From Candidatus Poribacteria bacterium (GTDB taxonomy: Bacteria > Poribacteria > WGA-4E > WGA-3G), in assembly GCA_022826805.1 (NCBI GenBank), contig JAJDUH010000011.1, positions 30,012-94,011 on the forward strand: a stretch of 64,000 nt of DNA. Direction: 5' to 3'. Positions 8,633 to 16,326 of the stretch are shown here, one piece after another; position 1 is the stretch's first letter; each line of letters opens with the position of its first letter. Both the position numbers and the translations under genes were made by a program. The notes beneath the pieces are model-generated. The model searched no databases, had not been told where the DNA came from, and was given only the letters and a program-made list of their open reading frames with translations.

Positions 8633-9238
8633 ATGGGTGTTAAAGAACGGAGAGCAAGGGAAAAAGAACTGTTACGGCGGCAAATTCTTTCTGCAGCACG
8701 AGAACTCTTTGTCAACGAAGGCTATGAGAACGTCTCCATGCGAAAGATTGCCGAGAGGATTGAATACTCACCCACAACAATCTACCTTTATTTTAAAGAC
8801 AAGGCGGATCTTTTAGATTCCGTTTGCCAGGAGACACTCCTGAGCCTATTGAACACGCTTGAGCAGCTAAAAAAAGATAAAAGTGATCCTGTCGAAACGC
8901 TAAAAAAAAGTGGACGGACCTATGTCGAGTTCGGTCTAAAATATCCGCAGGATTACAAACTGACTTTCGTCATCCGTCCGCAGTTTCAGAAAGGTTTAGG
9001 TCTCCAAGAAGGATCAATTGGCGAAAAGGTATTTGATTACTTGCGGGCAGTGGTATCTGAATGCATTCAACAGAAGATGTTTCGTCAGGTAGATGTTGAA
9101 ATCACCGGTCAGGTGATGTGGTCAGCAGTTCACGGCATTACACTGCTTCTGATTGACTTTCCCGATTTCCCTTGGACTGAGAGAGATATATTGATTGACA
9201 CAGTCATTGACACAACAATCAAGGGGTTGAAGGCATAG
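8633..9238 (+). CDS. TetR/AcrR family transcriptional regulator
   Basis: A 201-residue regulator with an N-terminal TetR helix-turn-helix at about residues 11-57 (ILSAARELF, then MRKIAERIEYSPTTIYLYFKDKADL). The C-terminal part (60-201) is a helical ligand and dimer domain resembling TetR_C proteins that sense lipophilic compounds, but the ligand is unknown. GTG at 8630 is also in frame; ATG at 8633 is better placed behind AAAGGTGAAG. Because a matching palindrome lies in its own promoter and in front of the next gene, I infer autorepression and control of the FG-GAP lipoprotein. Confidence 0.9.
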   Translation: MGVKERRAREKELLRRQILSAARELFVNEGYENVSMRKIAERIEYSPTTIYLYFKDKADLLDSVCQETLLSLLNTLEQLKKDKSDPVETLKKSGRTYVEFGLKYPQDYKLTFVIRPQFQKGLGLQEGSIGEKVFDYLRAVVSECIQQKMFRQVDVEITGQVMWSAVHGITLLLIDFPDFPWTERDILIDTVIDTTIKGLKA

Positions 9239-9288
9239 ATTTGAAGCTATGTGAAACGATCGCTTATATTTTTTTATTTTTTTTATAC

Positions 9289-9303
9289 ATTAACAGTGTT
9301 AAT
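9289..9303. promoter_or_regulatory. perfect operator palindrome before the FG-GAP lipoprotein gene
   Basis: ATTAACA-G-TGTTAAT is a perfect 7+1+7 dyad. Its TTAACA (9290-9295) also serves as a plausible -35 with TATGGT at 9313-9318 after 17 bases, so a bound repressor would cover the -35. It matches the tetR operator at 8587-8601 in all but the centre and one end base. Confidence 0.6.
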
Positions 9304-9348
9304 TTATTTATCTATGGTAATATATAGAACGCATAAAAGGAGAGTAAA

Positions 9349-11049
9349 ATGAAAAAGCGAAACTCAGTACACAAACGCTTTTTTTTCCAAGCCGAAGGTA
9401 CAAAACATTATTGCTGCGGTTTGTTCCATATACTTATGTTTGGCGTATTTCTATCAAGCTGCTCCGTTGAATCCGAAGTGCTCACTCCAGAAACACCTGC
9501 TTCCACGGAATTCGCCTTTGACCAGTACGAAATCGTCACTGGCATCACAAAACGTCAGTCCGTTTTAACAGGATTTCTTCTCGACGGTCCTATCGCGGAG
9601 CTTGCCGTGGTGCATATCAACGAAAACAACGACCACCGCTTGCGCGTCTACGCGTTCAGCGGCGACACGTGGACACCAAAACATGATGTGTCGCTGCGTC
9701 CGGAAGTGTTGTTTGTTGACGTTGCAAATATTGATGGACGAGACCGATTAATCATGTACGAGCGTGGTTACATAAGCTGGCTTGATCCAGAATCGGCGAC
9801 GGAAAGCCTGCTGGTGGCAGTTGCCTCCAACTTCCAACCTCCGCGCAGAGACGAAATCCCCCATGTAGATATCACTCGGGATCTGAACGGCGACGATCGA
9901 GATGACCTCGTAGTGCCAGATGTTGATGGATTTTGGGTATGCATACAGATGAGCGATGGCACATTCGCCGAGAAAGTGAAAATCGGTAGCTCCACCGAGA
10001 TGGAGAGAATTCTCGGAGCTGACGGGTATCGATACGACCCTTGGTCTCAGAGTCGGATTCATGAGATTGACTTCAACCGAGATGGACGCAAAGATCTGGT
10101 ATTCTGGAATGAGGACCACTTTAAAGTCCACCTCCAAGATGAACGCGGACTGTTTTCATCAAAGGCTACGACCTTCATGGTTAATGTGGTATTTGACTCG
10201 GACCAACTCTCCCCACTCACCACTGGCGATATGACAGGAAGTGTGCTGTACTCGTTAGCGGATCTGAACGGCGATGGTGTCGCCGACTTACTGGTTTTCA
10301 AGCTTTCGGGTAAGAATATATCCAATAAGTACTCCAGCTACGAGGTGCATTTCGGTACACCAACATCCGATGGTGGCACTCTGTTCGCACGAGAGCCTGA
10401 CATCGCCTTCGAGTCAGACGAAAAAATCCAAATCGCGATGGAGCAGCACGACTTCAACCGCGATGGACAGATCGACCTAATGATTACGACTATCAATATT
10501 GAGTTCCTCAAGGGCAGCCTTTGGAAAAGCATCAAGGGGTTCATGGGTGATGATATTCGGCTCGGGCTCGAGTTCTACCAAATGGACAAAGGTGCCTACT
10601 CCGGCACACCCAACACCACCCGCGGCATAGCATTGGACGGCGTACCCAGTCATCGCGAACCGGGATGGGTGCCACTGGACGTTGTGCTTCAAGGAGCGAC
10701 GCACGAGAACCAGAATACGAAAAAAAGTTATCCGCGCGCCTTCAATACAACTTTGCTCGTCGGAGATGTAACCGGAGACGGTCGTTCAGATCTGATCATC
10801 GGAGATCACCCGCGGATTATGGTTGTTTTTGTCGGTGTGCCAGGACCTGAAATGTTCGCCCAGCAGCCACAGGTAGTGAAAGTTGCTATGCCTAACGACG
10901 AGGAATACACTTGGCTGGTGGACCTCAACAAAGATGGGATGCAAGATATACTCATGCACCATCCATTTACGCTAAGAGATGGGCACGGTGCACCGATACA
11001 TCCGCCCGGAACCGAATCACATCGAATAACGATACTGATTGCCCGATAA
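9349..11049 (+). CDS. FG-GAP/VCBS repeat lipoprotein
   Basis: A 566-residue exported protein. A long N-terminal segment ends in a lipobox (FLSSC, about residue 38), so it is probably lipid-anchored. The mature chain holds at least six FG-GAP-type calcium-binding loops of the form D-x-N/T-x-D-x-x-x-D-L/I: DLNGDDRDDL, DFNRDGRKDL, DLNGDGVADL, DFNRDGQIDL, DVTGDGRSDL and DLNKDGMQDI. Such repeats fold as integrin-like beta-propellers and usually bind sugars or proteins at the cell surface. AAGGAGAG sits seven bases before the ATG. It lies downstream of tetR and behind an operator-like palindrome. Confidence 0.85.
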   Translation: MKKRNSVHKRFFFQAEGTKHYCCGLFHILMFGVFLSSCSVESEVLTPETPASTEFAFDQYEIVTGITKRQSVLTGFLLDGPIAELAVVHINENNDHRLRVYAFSGDTWTPKHDVSLRPEVLFVDVANIDGRDRLIMYERGYISWLDPESATESLLVAVASNFQPPRRDEIPHVDITRDLNGDDRDDLVVPDVDGFWVCIQMSDGTFAEKVKIGSSTEMERILGADGYRYDPWSQSRIHEIDFNRDGRKDLVFWNEDHFKVHLQDERGLFSSKATTFMVNVVFDSDQLSPLTTGDMTGSVLYSLADLNGDGVADLLVFKLSGKNISNKYSSYEVHFGTPTSDGGTLFAREPDIAFESDEKIQIAMEQHDFNRDGQIDLMITTINIEFLKGSLWKSIKGFMGDDIRLGLEFYQMDKGAYSGTPNTTRGIALDGVPSHREPGWVPLDVVLQGATHENQNTKKSYPRAFNTTLLVGDVTGDGRSDLIIGDHPRIMVVFVGVPGPEMFAQQPQVVKVAMPNDEEYTWLVDLNKDGMQDILMHHPFTLRDGHGAPIHPPGTESHRITILIAR

Positions 11050-11152
11050 ATCCAGCGGAGAACCCTCGGAACTACACTACAATCAATCGGAAAAATAACA
11101 ATGTGTTCAATAAAAACTATCAAGAAAAAATCAGTCTAATGAGGACAACAAT

Positions 11153-11842
11153 ATGAAAATAATAATCACTGCTGTATCAGGGTTAGCAACAGTGGGACTG
11201 TTGTGGATTTTCTTTAGACCACCCTTCGGAAATAATATTGTTCACCTGAACACAAACCAGCGGGTTGTCGCGCTCACTTATGATGATGGACCGTGTCCAC
11301 CTTATACTGATCAGTTGCTTGATGTCCTTGCTAAACACGATGTCAAAGCTACTTTCTTTATGGTCGGAAATCAGATTAAAAGGCATCCTGATACGGTACG
11401 CCGCGTTATTGCTGAAGGACACCAGGTCGGTAATCATTCCTACAGTCATCCTGTGCTCGGTTTGCTGCCGCCATCCTATGTCCATCGGGAAATTGAGCGA
11501 ACTGACAAGCTGCTTCGACAAATCGGTGTTACAGGTGAAATTGTGTTTCGCGCACCCATATTAACAAGGTTTCTGCCGGTGGCGTGGGTGCTCGCCAAGG
11601 GGAATCGAGCACACGTTAGCTGCAATGTATGGAGTTGGGATTGGACAACGCAGAACCCAGACAGAATCACTAAGATGGTGTTGGGAAAGGTAAAACCAGG
11701 TTCAATTGTCGTCCTACACGATGGAAAAGCCATAAATAGGAAGGCAAACCGTCTGGGAACAGTCGAGGCGACAGACAGGATCATCACTGCCCTTAAACAA
11801 GACGGGTACAGGTTTGTACGGTTATCGGATGTCTACAATTAA
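11153..11842 (+). CDS. polysaccharide deacetylase (NodB homology) family protein, membrane-anchored
   Basis: A 229-residue protein with an N-terminal hydrophobic anchor (residues 3-23) and a NodB domain from about residue 37. Metal and catalytic motifs are visible: TYDDGP (motif 1; usually TFDDGP), HSYSHP (motif 2), SWDW (motif 4) and LHDG (motif 5). Motif 3, normally RxPYG, reads RAPILTRF and lacks the tyrosine. Enzymes of this fold remove acetyl groups from N-acetylglucosamine polymers such as peptidoglycan. It sits on the same strand as the FG-GAP gene 103 bases upstream. Confidence 0.87.
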   Translation: MKIIITAVSGLATVGLLWIFFRPPFGNNIVHLNTNQRVVALTYDDGPCPPYTDQLLDVLAKHDVKATFFMVGNQIKRHPDTVRRVIAEGHQVGNHSYSHPVLGLLPPSYVHREIERTDKLLRQIGVTGEIVFRAPILTRFLPVAWVLAKGNRAHVSCNVWSWDWTTQNPDRITKMVLGKVKPGSIVVLHDGKAINRKANRLGTVEATDRIITALKQDGYRFVRLSDVYN

Positions 11843-11998
11843 AAGCGTTTCGGTGGAAATGAGGCGCCCCCTTCCACATCGGGTGACACTGCTGATCGCT
11901 CGATGAGCAAACTTGGTATTTTATTTTTTCTAAATCTGGGTTCTCCCCGCAGATGGGAAGATTTCAGATAACTTTCCGCGGTATGAAGGAGATTTCAT

Positions 11999-12526
11999 GT
12001 GAAATTCTTTCTATGTTTATATTATTTGTCAATCGTGTGGAGCATTGTGCTTACAGGTTGTGGTGCTAAACATTATGAGAATACGCCACTCGCGGAGCAG
12101 AACGCAATACATCTTCAGGTAAAAGCAGATGCTCAATCGGACGCCAAAGACGATGTTGATGTACTGGCTTATTTTGCATCGGGCATGAGTGCGACGTTCG
12201 CTGCAGCGCTGTGTGGATTGATGACTGGATTCATTGCCGACTTGACTCTTGGATATGGACAAGATGATCTTTTTTATATCACTGCTCCAATGAGTGCTGC
12301 AGGGGGCTTAAGTCTGCTGATTCGATATTATATCCCTCCACCAAATCCGCCACCTGAAAGATTGATCGGAAAATCGCCTGAATATGTCAAATTTTACGCC
12401 GATGCCTATCGGGAAAAAATGCGATCGTATCAAATTAAATCAGTTGCTGCGGGCTCTATTTTCGGTTGCATGACCCTAACCGGTGGGGTCGCTATTATTG
12501 CGTCTAATATATCTGCAGGGCGGTGA
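11999..12526 (+). CDS. lipoprotein with two hydrophobic segments, unknown function
   Basis: A 175-residue protein with a signal peptide and lipobox (VLTGC, Cys about residue 21). Two further hydrophobic stretches occur at about residues 60-85 and 145-170, with a proline-rich break (PPPNPPPE) between them. I recognise no family. The start is a GTG at 11999, supported by GAAGGAGA about eight bases upstream; an ATG two bases earlier is followed at once by a stop in its own frame. Confidence 0.65.
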   Translation: MKFFLCLYYLSIVWSIVLTGCGAKHYENTPLAEQNAIHLQVKADAQSDAKDDVDVLAYFASGMSATFAAALCGLMTGFIADLTLGYGQDDLFYITAPMSAAGGLSLLIRYYIPPPNPPPERLIGKSPEYVKFYADAYREKMRSYQIKSVAAGSIFGCMTLTGGVAIIASNISAGR

Positions 12527-12629
12527 GGCTTCCTATTTGCCGCGCCCTTGCCGATGTGTCTTTTGCTCATCTCGCTGACCTTCTTCTATCAATTATCAAA
12601 GTATAAAGAAGGGGTGCTTGGAAAGTGTG

Positions 12630-13682
12630 CTATAAGCCTGCTGCGATAAGATCACCAACCTCTTCTGTGGTATAGCCCATTCGCCCAGCGCCGAGATCTT
12701 TGATTTTGCCACTGGCGAGCAGATCGCTCATGGATTTATCTACTTTTGCCGCTGCCTCTGCATGTCCGAGGTGATCTAACATCATTCCAGCAGCGCCTAT
12801 TGCTGCGATCGGGTTAATTTGGTTTTTTCCGGTATACCGTGGCGCAGAACCGTGAATCGGTTCAAACATTGCGACGCTCTCTGGGTTCAGATTCCCAGAT
12901 GCAGCGATCCCCATGCCTCCCTGAATCATCGCACCAAGGTCAGTAATGATGTCACCGAACATATTACACGTCACGATTACATCGAACCACTCCGGGTTTT
13001 TCACCATCCACATTGTTGTCGCATCAACGAAAGCGTATTCCTTTTTGATATTCGGATAATCTTCTCCGACTTCGTCAAAAACGCGTCGCCACAAGTCATG
13101 TGCATAGGTAAGAACGTTGGCTTTATCACAGAGTGTTAGTGTATTTGTTTTGTTCCGCTTTTGGGTGAGTTCATAAGCGTAGCGGACGCAGCGTTCCACA
13201 CCTTTATAAGTATTGATCATTTCCTGAATAGCAACTTCATCGCGCGTGCCACGCTTCAGGAAACCACCTATGCCGGCGTATAAACCTTCGGTGTTTTCGC
13301 GAACGATGATAAAATCAATCTCCTCAGGTCCTTTGTCTTTCACGGGTGTAGGCACGCCCGGATAGAGTTTAACGGGACGGAGGTTGATATACAGATCAAG
13401 TTCAAACCGGACCTTTAGCAGGATACCTTTCTCTAAAATACCGGGTTGGACATCGGGGTGTCCGATAGCACCAAGGTAAATGGCATCAAGCCCTCGAAGT
13501 TCTTCTAAGACCGAATCGGGTAATACTTCACCGGTTTTGAGGTACCGGTCGCCACCGACATCGTATTCAACTGTTTCGTATTTAATTCCTGCTTCTGTGG
13601 CTGCTGCCCCGAAGACCTTCATGGCTTCCCGCGTCACTTCGGGGCCGATTCCATCGCCGGGGATGAGGCCGATTTTATACAT
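12630..13682 (-). CDS. isocitrate/isopropylmalate dehydrogenase family enzyme
   Basis: A 350-residue NAD-dependent beta-decarboxylating dehydrogenase. The start ([13 protein letters not shown]), the substrate arginine region ([16 protein letters not shown]), the metal-binding strand ([17 protein letters not shown]) and the C-terminal EPIHGSAP motif are all present. The sequence is closest in feel to 3-isopropylmalate dehydrogenases (LeuB) and their tartrate dehydrogenase relatives. No other leucine genes are nearby, so the substrate is open. It is transcribed leftward, convergent with the lipoprotein gene and divergent from the TIR genes. Confidence 0.9.
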   Translation of the reverse strand: MYKIGLIPGDGIGPEVTREAMKVFGAAATEAGIKYETVEYDVGGDRYLKTGEVLPDSVLEELRGLDAIYLGAIGHPDVQPGILEKGILLKVRFELDLYINLRPVKLYPGVPTPVKDKGPEEIDFIIVRENTEGLYAGIGGFLKRGTRDEVAIQEMINTYKGVERCVRYAYELTQKRNKTNTLTLCDKANVLTYAHDLWRRVFDEVGEDYPNIKKEYAFVDATTMWMVKNPEWFDVIVTCNMFGDIITDLGAMIQGGMGIAASGNLNPESVAMFEPIHGSAPRYTGKNQINPIAAIGAAGMMLDHLGHAEAAAKVDKSMSDLLASGKIKDLGAGRMGYTTEEVGDLIAAGL

Positions 13683-13824
13683 GGATTCCCTCCAAATGTT
13701 GGTTTCATGGGTTTCGGCGTAGTTTGCAAGCCGAAACTTGTCCTAAGAAAAGTAGATTCCTAATATTTTACTACATCTGGGACGATATTGCAAATTAGGT
13801 GTTAGGGTTGGGGTTTATATTTCA

Positions 13825-13853
13825 TTGACCTTACTGCAAATTCATGCTACACT
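13825..13853 (+). promoter_or_regulatory. extended -10 promoter of the first TIR gene
   Basis: TTGACC at 13825-13830, 17-base spacer, TACACT at 13848-13853 preceded by TGC. The start would be near 13860, 27 bases before the ATG. Confidence 0.6.
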
Positions 13854-13886
13854 TATTGTATCATTAAAGATGGATGAAGGGGAACT

Positions 13887-14348
13887 ATGGACGAAAGAGT
13901 TTCGCAAAAAGTATTCATTGTACACGGGCATGATGAGGCAGCCAAATATGCTGTCACAAGGTTTGTAGAAAGGCTTGGTTTAGATGCAGTCGTGCTTGAT
14001 GAACAGCCTAGTGAAGGTTTGACAATCATTGAAAAGTTTGAAAAACACGCTGGAAATGTCGACTTTGCAATTGTCCTAATAACTCCTGACGATGTTGGTG
14101 CCTCTATTCAAGAGAAGAACGACCTCAGACTCAGAGCACGGCAGAATGTTATCTTCGAACTCGGGTATTTCTTCCATGCGTTAGGGCGTAAAGCTGTTTG
14201 TGCCCTCTACAAAGAAGGCGTTGAGCTCCCTTCGGATATTTATGGCGTTGTTTATGTGCTTATGGATGAGTTTGGTGCATGGCAACTGACATTAGCAAGA
14301 GAAATGAAGCAGGCAGGCTTATCTTTCGATGCAAACAAACTTTTATAG
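13887..14348 (+). CDS. stand-alone TIR-like (Cap12/Pycsar-type) protein, copy 1
   Basis: A 153-residue single-domain protein matching the predicted nucleotide-binding TIR-like family (PF10137 type). Visible motifs are VFIVHGHDEAAK near residues 9-20, LDEQPSEGLTIIEKFE, LITPDDVGAS and RARQNVIFELGYF, where E91 in the FELGY segment is the likely NAD-cleaving glutamate. Related TIR domains act as NADase effectors in anti-phage systems. Here there is no fused sensor domain and no nucleotide cyclase beside it. GAAGGGGAA supports the start. A second copy, about 55% identical by my hand alignment, follows after 163 bases. Confidence 0.85.
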   Translation: MDERVSQKVFIVHGHDEAAKYAVTRFVERLGLDAVVLDEQPSEGLTIIEKFEKHAGNVDFAIVLITPDDVGASIQEKNDLRLRARQNVIFELGYFFHALGRKAVCALYKEGVELPSDIYGVVYVLMDEFGAWQLTLAREMKQAGLSFDANKLL

Positions 14349-14408
14349 AACGTTAAGTGTGAAAACTCTTAGCGGGATTTCTGTAGGGTTGTTCTTCTGA
14401 AATTGGAT

Positions 14409-14438
14409 TTGACCCTGCCGATGGGTTAATGCTATAAT
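14409..14438 (+). promoter_or_regulatory. extended -10 promoter of the second TIR gene
   Basis: TTGACC at 14409-14414, 18-base spacer, TATAAT at 14433-14438 preceded by TGC. The second TIR copy therefore has its own promoter with the same -35 hexamer as copy 1. Confidence 0.65.
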
Positions 14439-14511
14439 CAATATACTATTTTCACCTTGTAGGAATGGATGTCTCTCCACGTCGTGTTGGCGTAAGAATG
14501 GAGGAAAAATT

Positions 14512-14955
14512 ATGGACACGAAAAATCGGCAGAAAGTGTTTATTTCCCATGTACATGACGAGAAAGCCATAATCACTGTCGCTAAGTTCGTGGAAAATTT
14601 GGGCTTAAAGCCAATCATTCTTGACGAGCAATTTGGCAAGGGTCAAACGATTATTGATAAATTTGAGAAAAATGCAGACGAAGCAGGGTTCGCAATTGTC
14701 TTGTTGACTCCTGACGATGTCGGTTCCTCAAAGTCCACAGGAAAACGCAAACCGAGAGCACACCAAAATGTTATTTTGGAACTTGGTTATTTGTTCAGGA
14801 GCTTAGGCAGTAAACGAGTGTACGCCCTCTATAAGGACGGAGTTGAGTTACTATCAAACATCCCTGGTCTCATTTATGTCCGCATGGATAGTGACAACAA
14901 GTGGCAATTGAAAATCGGGAAAGAAATGATGAACGCGGGCCTGCTTATTGAATAA
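14512..14955 (+). CDS. stand-alone TIR-like protein, copy 2
   Basis: A 147-residue paralogue of the preceding gene. It keeps LDEQ, TIIDKFEK, LLTPDDVGSS and QNVILELGYL, with the putative catalytic E90. Differences from copy 1 include loss of the glycine in the first loop (HVHDE instead of HGHDE) and a shorter, more basic loop before RAHQNV. ATGGAGGAAAAATT precedes the ATG and gives a good ribosome binding site. Copy 1 and copy 2 may hydrolyse different substrates or one may have become a partner subunit; sequence alone cannot decide. Confidence 0.82.
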   Translation: MDTKNRQKVFISHVHDEKAIITVAKFVENLGLKPIILDEQFGKGQTIIDKFEKNADEAGFAIVLLTPDDVGSSKSTGKRKPRAHQNVILELGYLFRSLGSKRVYALYKDGVELLSNIPGLIYVRMDSDNKWQLKIGKEMMNAGLLIE

Positions 14956-15067
14956 CTGGATAGATTGTAGGCGATGCCTCTGCATCACCTTGTAGCGACT
15001 TCATTATTTTGATGAAAAAACAGATGGCACGAACCTATACAGTTATCATCTAATAGAACGAGGACTG

Positions 15068-15265
15068 GTGGATCGATTGGATCCAAGAAATTTCCAGTGT
15101 CAATTGCTGAGAGCGGACCTGAGAGAAATTACTGAACAGCATGAAAATTACACTCCAGCACGTTTTAAAAATCAATCAATAAGATACAAGTACCGAACCG
15201 AAGGTGAGGTTTTGAGGAAATCGCAATTGCAATATGAAACGGGGGCCATAAAGGAGAAGCTATGA
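15068..15265 (+). CDS. possible small ORF overlapping the next lipoprotein gene
   Basis: A 65-codon frame from a GTG, strongly charged (many R, K, E, Q) with no hydrophobic segment. Its TGA overlaps the ATG of the lipoprotein gene at 15262, the pattern of translational coupling. There is no clear ribosome binding site before the GTG and I see no relative. It may be a leader peptide, a remnant, or chance. Confidence 0.25.
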   Translation: MDRLDPRNFQCQLLRADLREITEQHENYTPARFKNQSIRYKYRTEGEVLRKSQLQYETGAIKEKL

Positions 15266-16326
15266 AGGAAAAAATTCCGCTGAAGTTGCTTGCGAGTAGA
15301 TGTAAATACCTCTATTATTCTATGTTGGTGCTCATTTTTTTCTTGTTAATAAGTATCACAGGTTGCTCAGTTGTGCGGTTCGCGGAAACTCGAATCGGGC
15401 ATGGTGTAAAAAAAGCGAATAAGACTGATTTGGATTTGGATTTCCAACTGAGTTTTAATGCGACAGATCGTAGCCTCGGTGTGACCTTAGAATATCAGCC
15501 CTACAGCATATATAAGCCCCGAATAACGCTAACGGATCTCGGTGTTGGTATTACCGCCTTGGGTCTTTTCGGGAAGGTTTACTACGATCATTGGAACCAC
15601 AAAAATACGATTACTATTTCAGATGATACATTTGACTGGTATGGTTCAGAACCATGGGAAAAAGCAGTATTGATAGGTGTTCCGGTAGACATTCTACTTT
15701 ATTGGTGTTTTTCGTATCCGTTTGACCGGAGAGCGATAAGACTTCAAAAACAACCTCTAATGGAGCAGCCATATCGTATTGAACTGCCTGACCATGGTAA
15801 CATTGGAATAGATTATAGAACAACATCTGGAACTGAGCAGGTTTCCATCCAGAATTTTCTGTCTGAACTCGGAAATCCACCGTATCTTCAGAACATCGAA
15901 TCGCTTAAGTTGCGAGCTTCTACGGAAGTTGGAGGCAGACGGTTCATAAGCAACTATACTGTTAAGGGACTTATTCTACCGCCGCCACCGCCGCCACCAC
16001 TATCACAAGTTGAAGTCGAAGTGCTGTGGCTCAAAAGCCGTTTACGGGCTGGGGAGCGAGCAACGTTAAAAGTGATTATGAAAAATACAGGTAGAACTGT
16101 CCTAACAGAGGTTACCGCAACAACCTTCAGTAGTGATCCCCATCTCGACAGTTGGGAATTGAAATTTGGTAGCATCGCACAAGGTGCATCAGAAACAAGG
16201 GTATTGCGGTGCGTCACGGCTCAGAATATGCGTCCACAAGAGACCATCCCTGTCCGTCTCCAATTTAAGGCAGTCAATGGTGTTGTGCATCCAGAAATTG
16301 AAACGAAACTGGAAATAATAGAATGA
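15262..16326 (+). CDS. lipoprotein with proline hinge and CARDB-like domain
   Basis: A 354-residue protein. A hydrophobic signal (about residues 18-36) ends in the lipobox ISITGC. The middle (40-230) has two hydrophobic stretches and no domain I know. A run of prolines at about 236-243 separates it from a C-terminal beta-rich domain (245-354; LRAGERATLKVIMKNTGRTVL) that resembles CARDB-type adhesion folds. AAGGAGAAG precedes the ATG. Its stop overlaps the ATG of the WD40-caspase gene by four bases, so the two products are made together and probably act together in the envelope. Confidence 0.72.
   Translation: MKEKIPLKLLASRCKYLYYSMLVLIFFLLISITGCSVVRFAETRIGHGVKKANKTDLDLDFQLSFNATDRSLGVTLEYQPYSIYKPRITLTDLGVGITALGLFGKVYYDHWNHKNTITISDDTFDWYGSEPWEKAVLIGVPVDILLYWCFSYPFDRRAIRLQKQPLMEQPYRIELPDHGNIGIDYRTTSGTEQVSIQNFLSELGNPPYLQNIESLKLRASTEVGGRRFISNYTVKGLILPPPPPPPLSQVEVEVLWLKSRLRAGERATLKVIMKNTGRTVLTEVTATTFSSDPHLDSWELKFGSIAQGASETRVLRCVTAQNMRPQETIPVRLQFKAVNGVVHPEIETKLEIIE

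Noticed and set aside
13687..14955. CBASS or Pycsar operon around the TIR genes
   Set aside because: No nucleotidyltransferase or adenylate/cytidylate cyclase gene is adjacent; the neighbour is a metabolic dehydrogenase.
14956..15261. Gap between TIR copy 2 and the lipoprotein gene as a possible third TIR copy or sensor gene
   Set aside because: Only a 65-codon charged frame is present, with no TIR motifs and no nucleotide-binding pattern.
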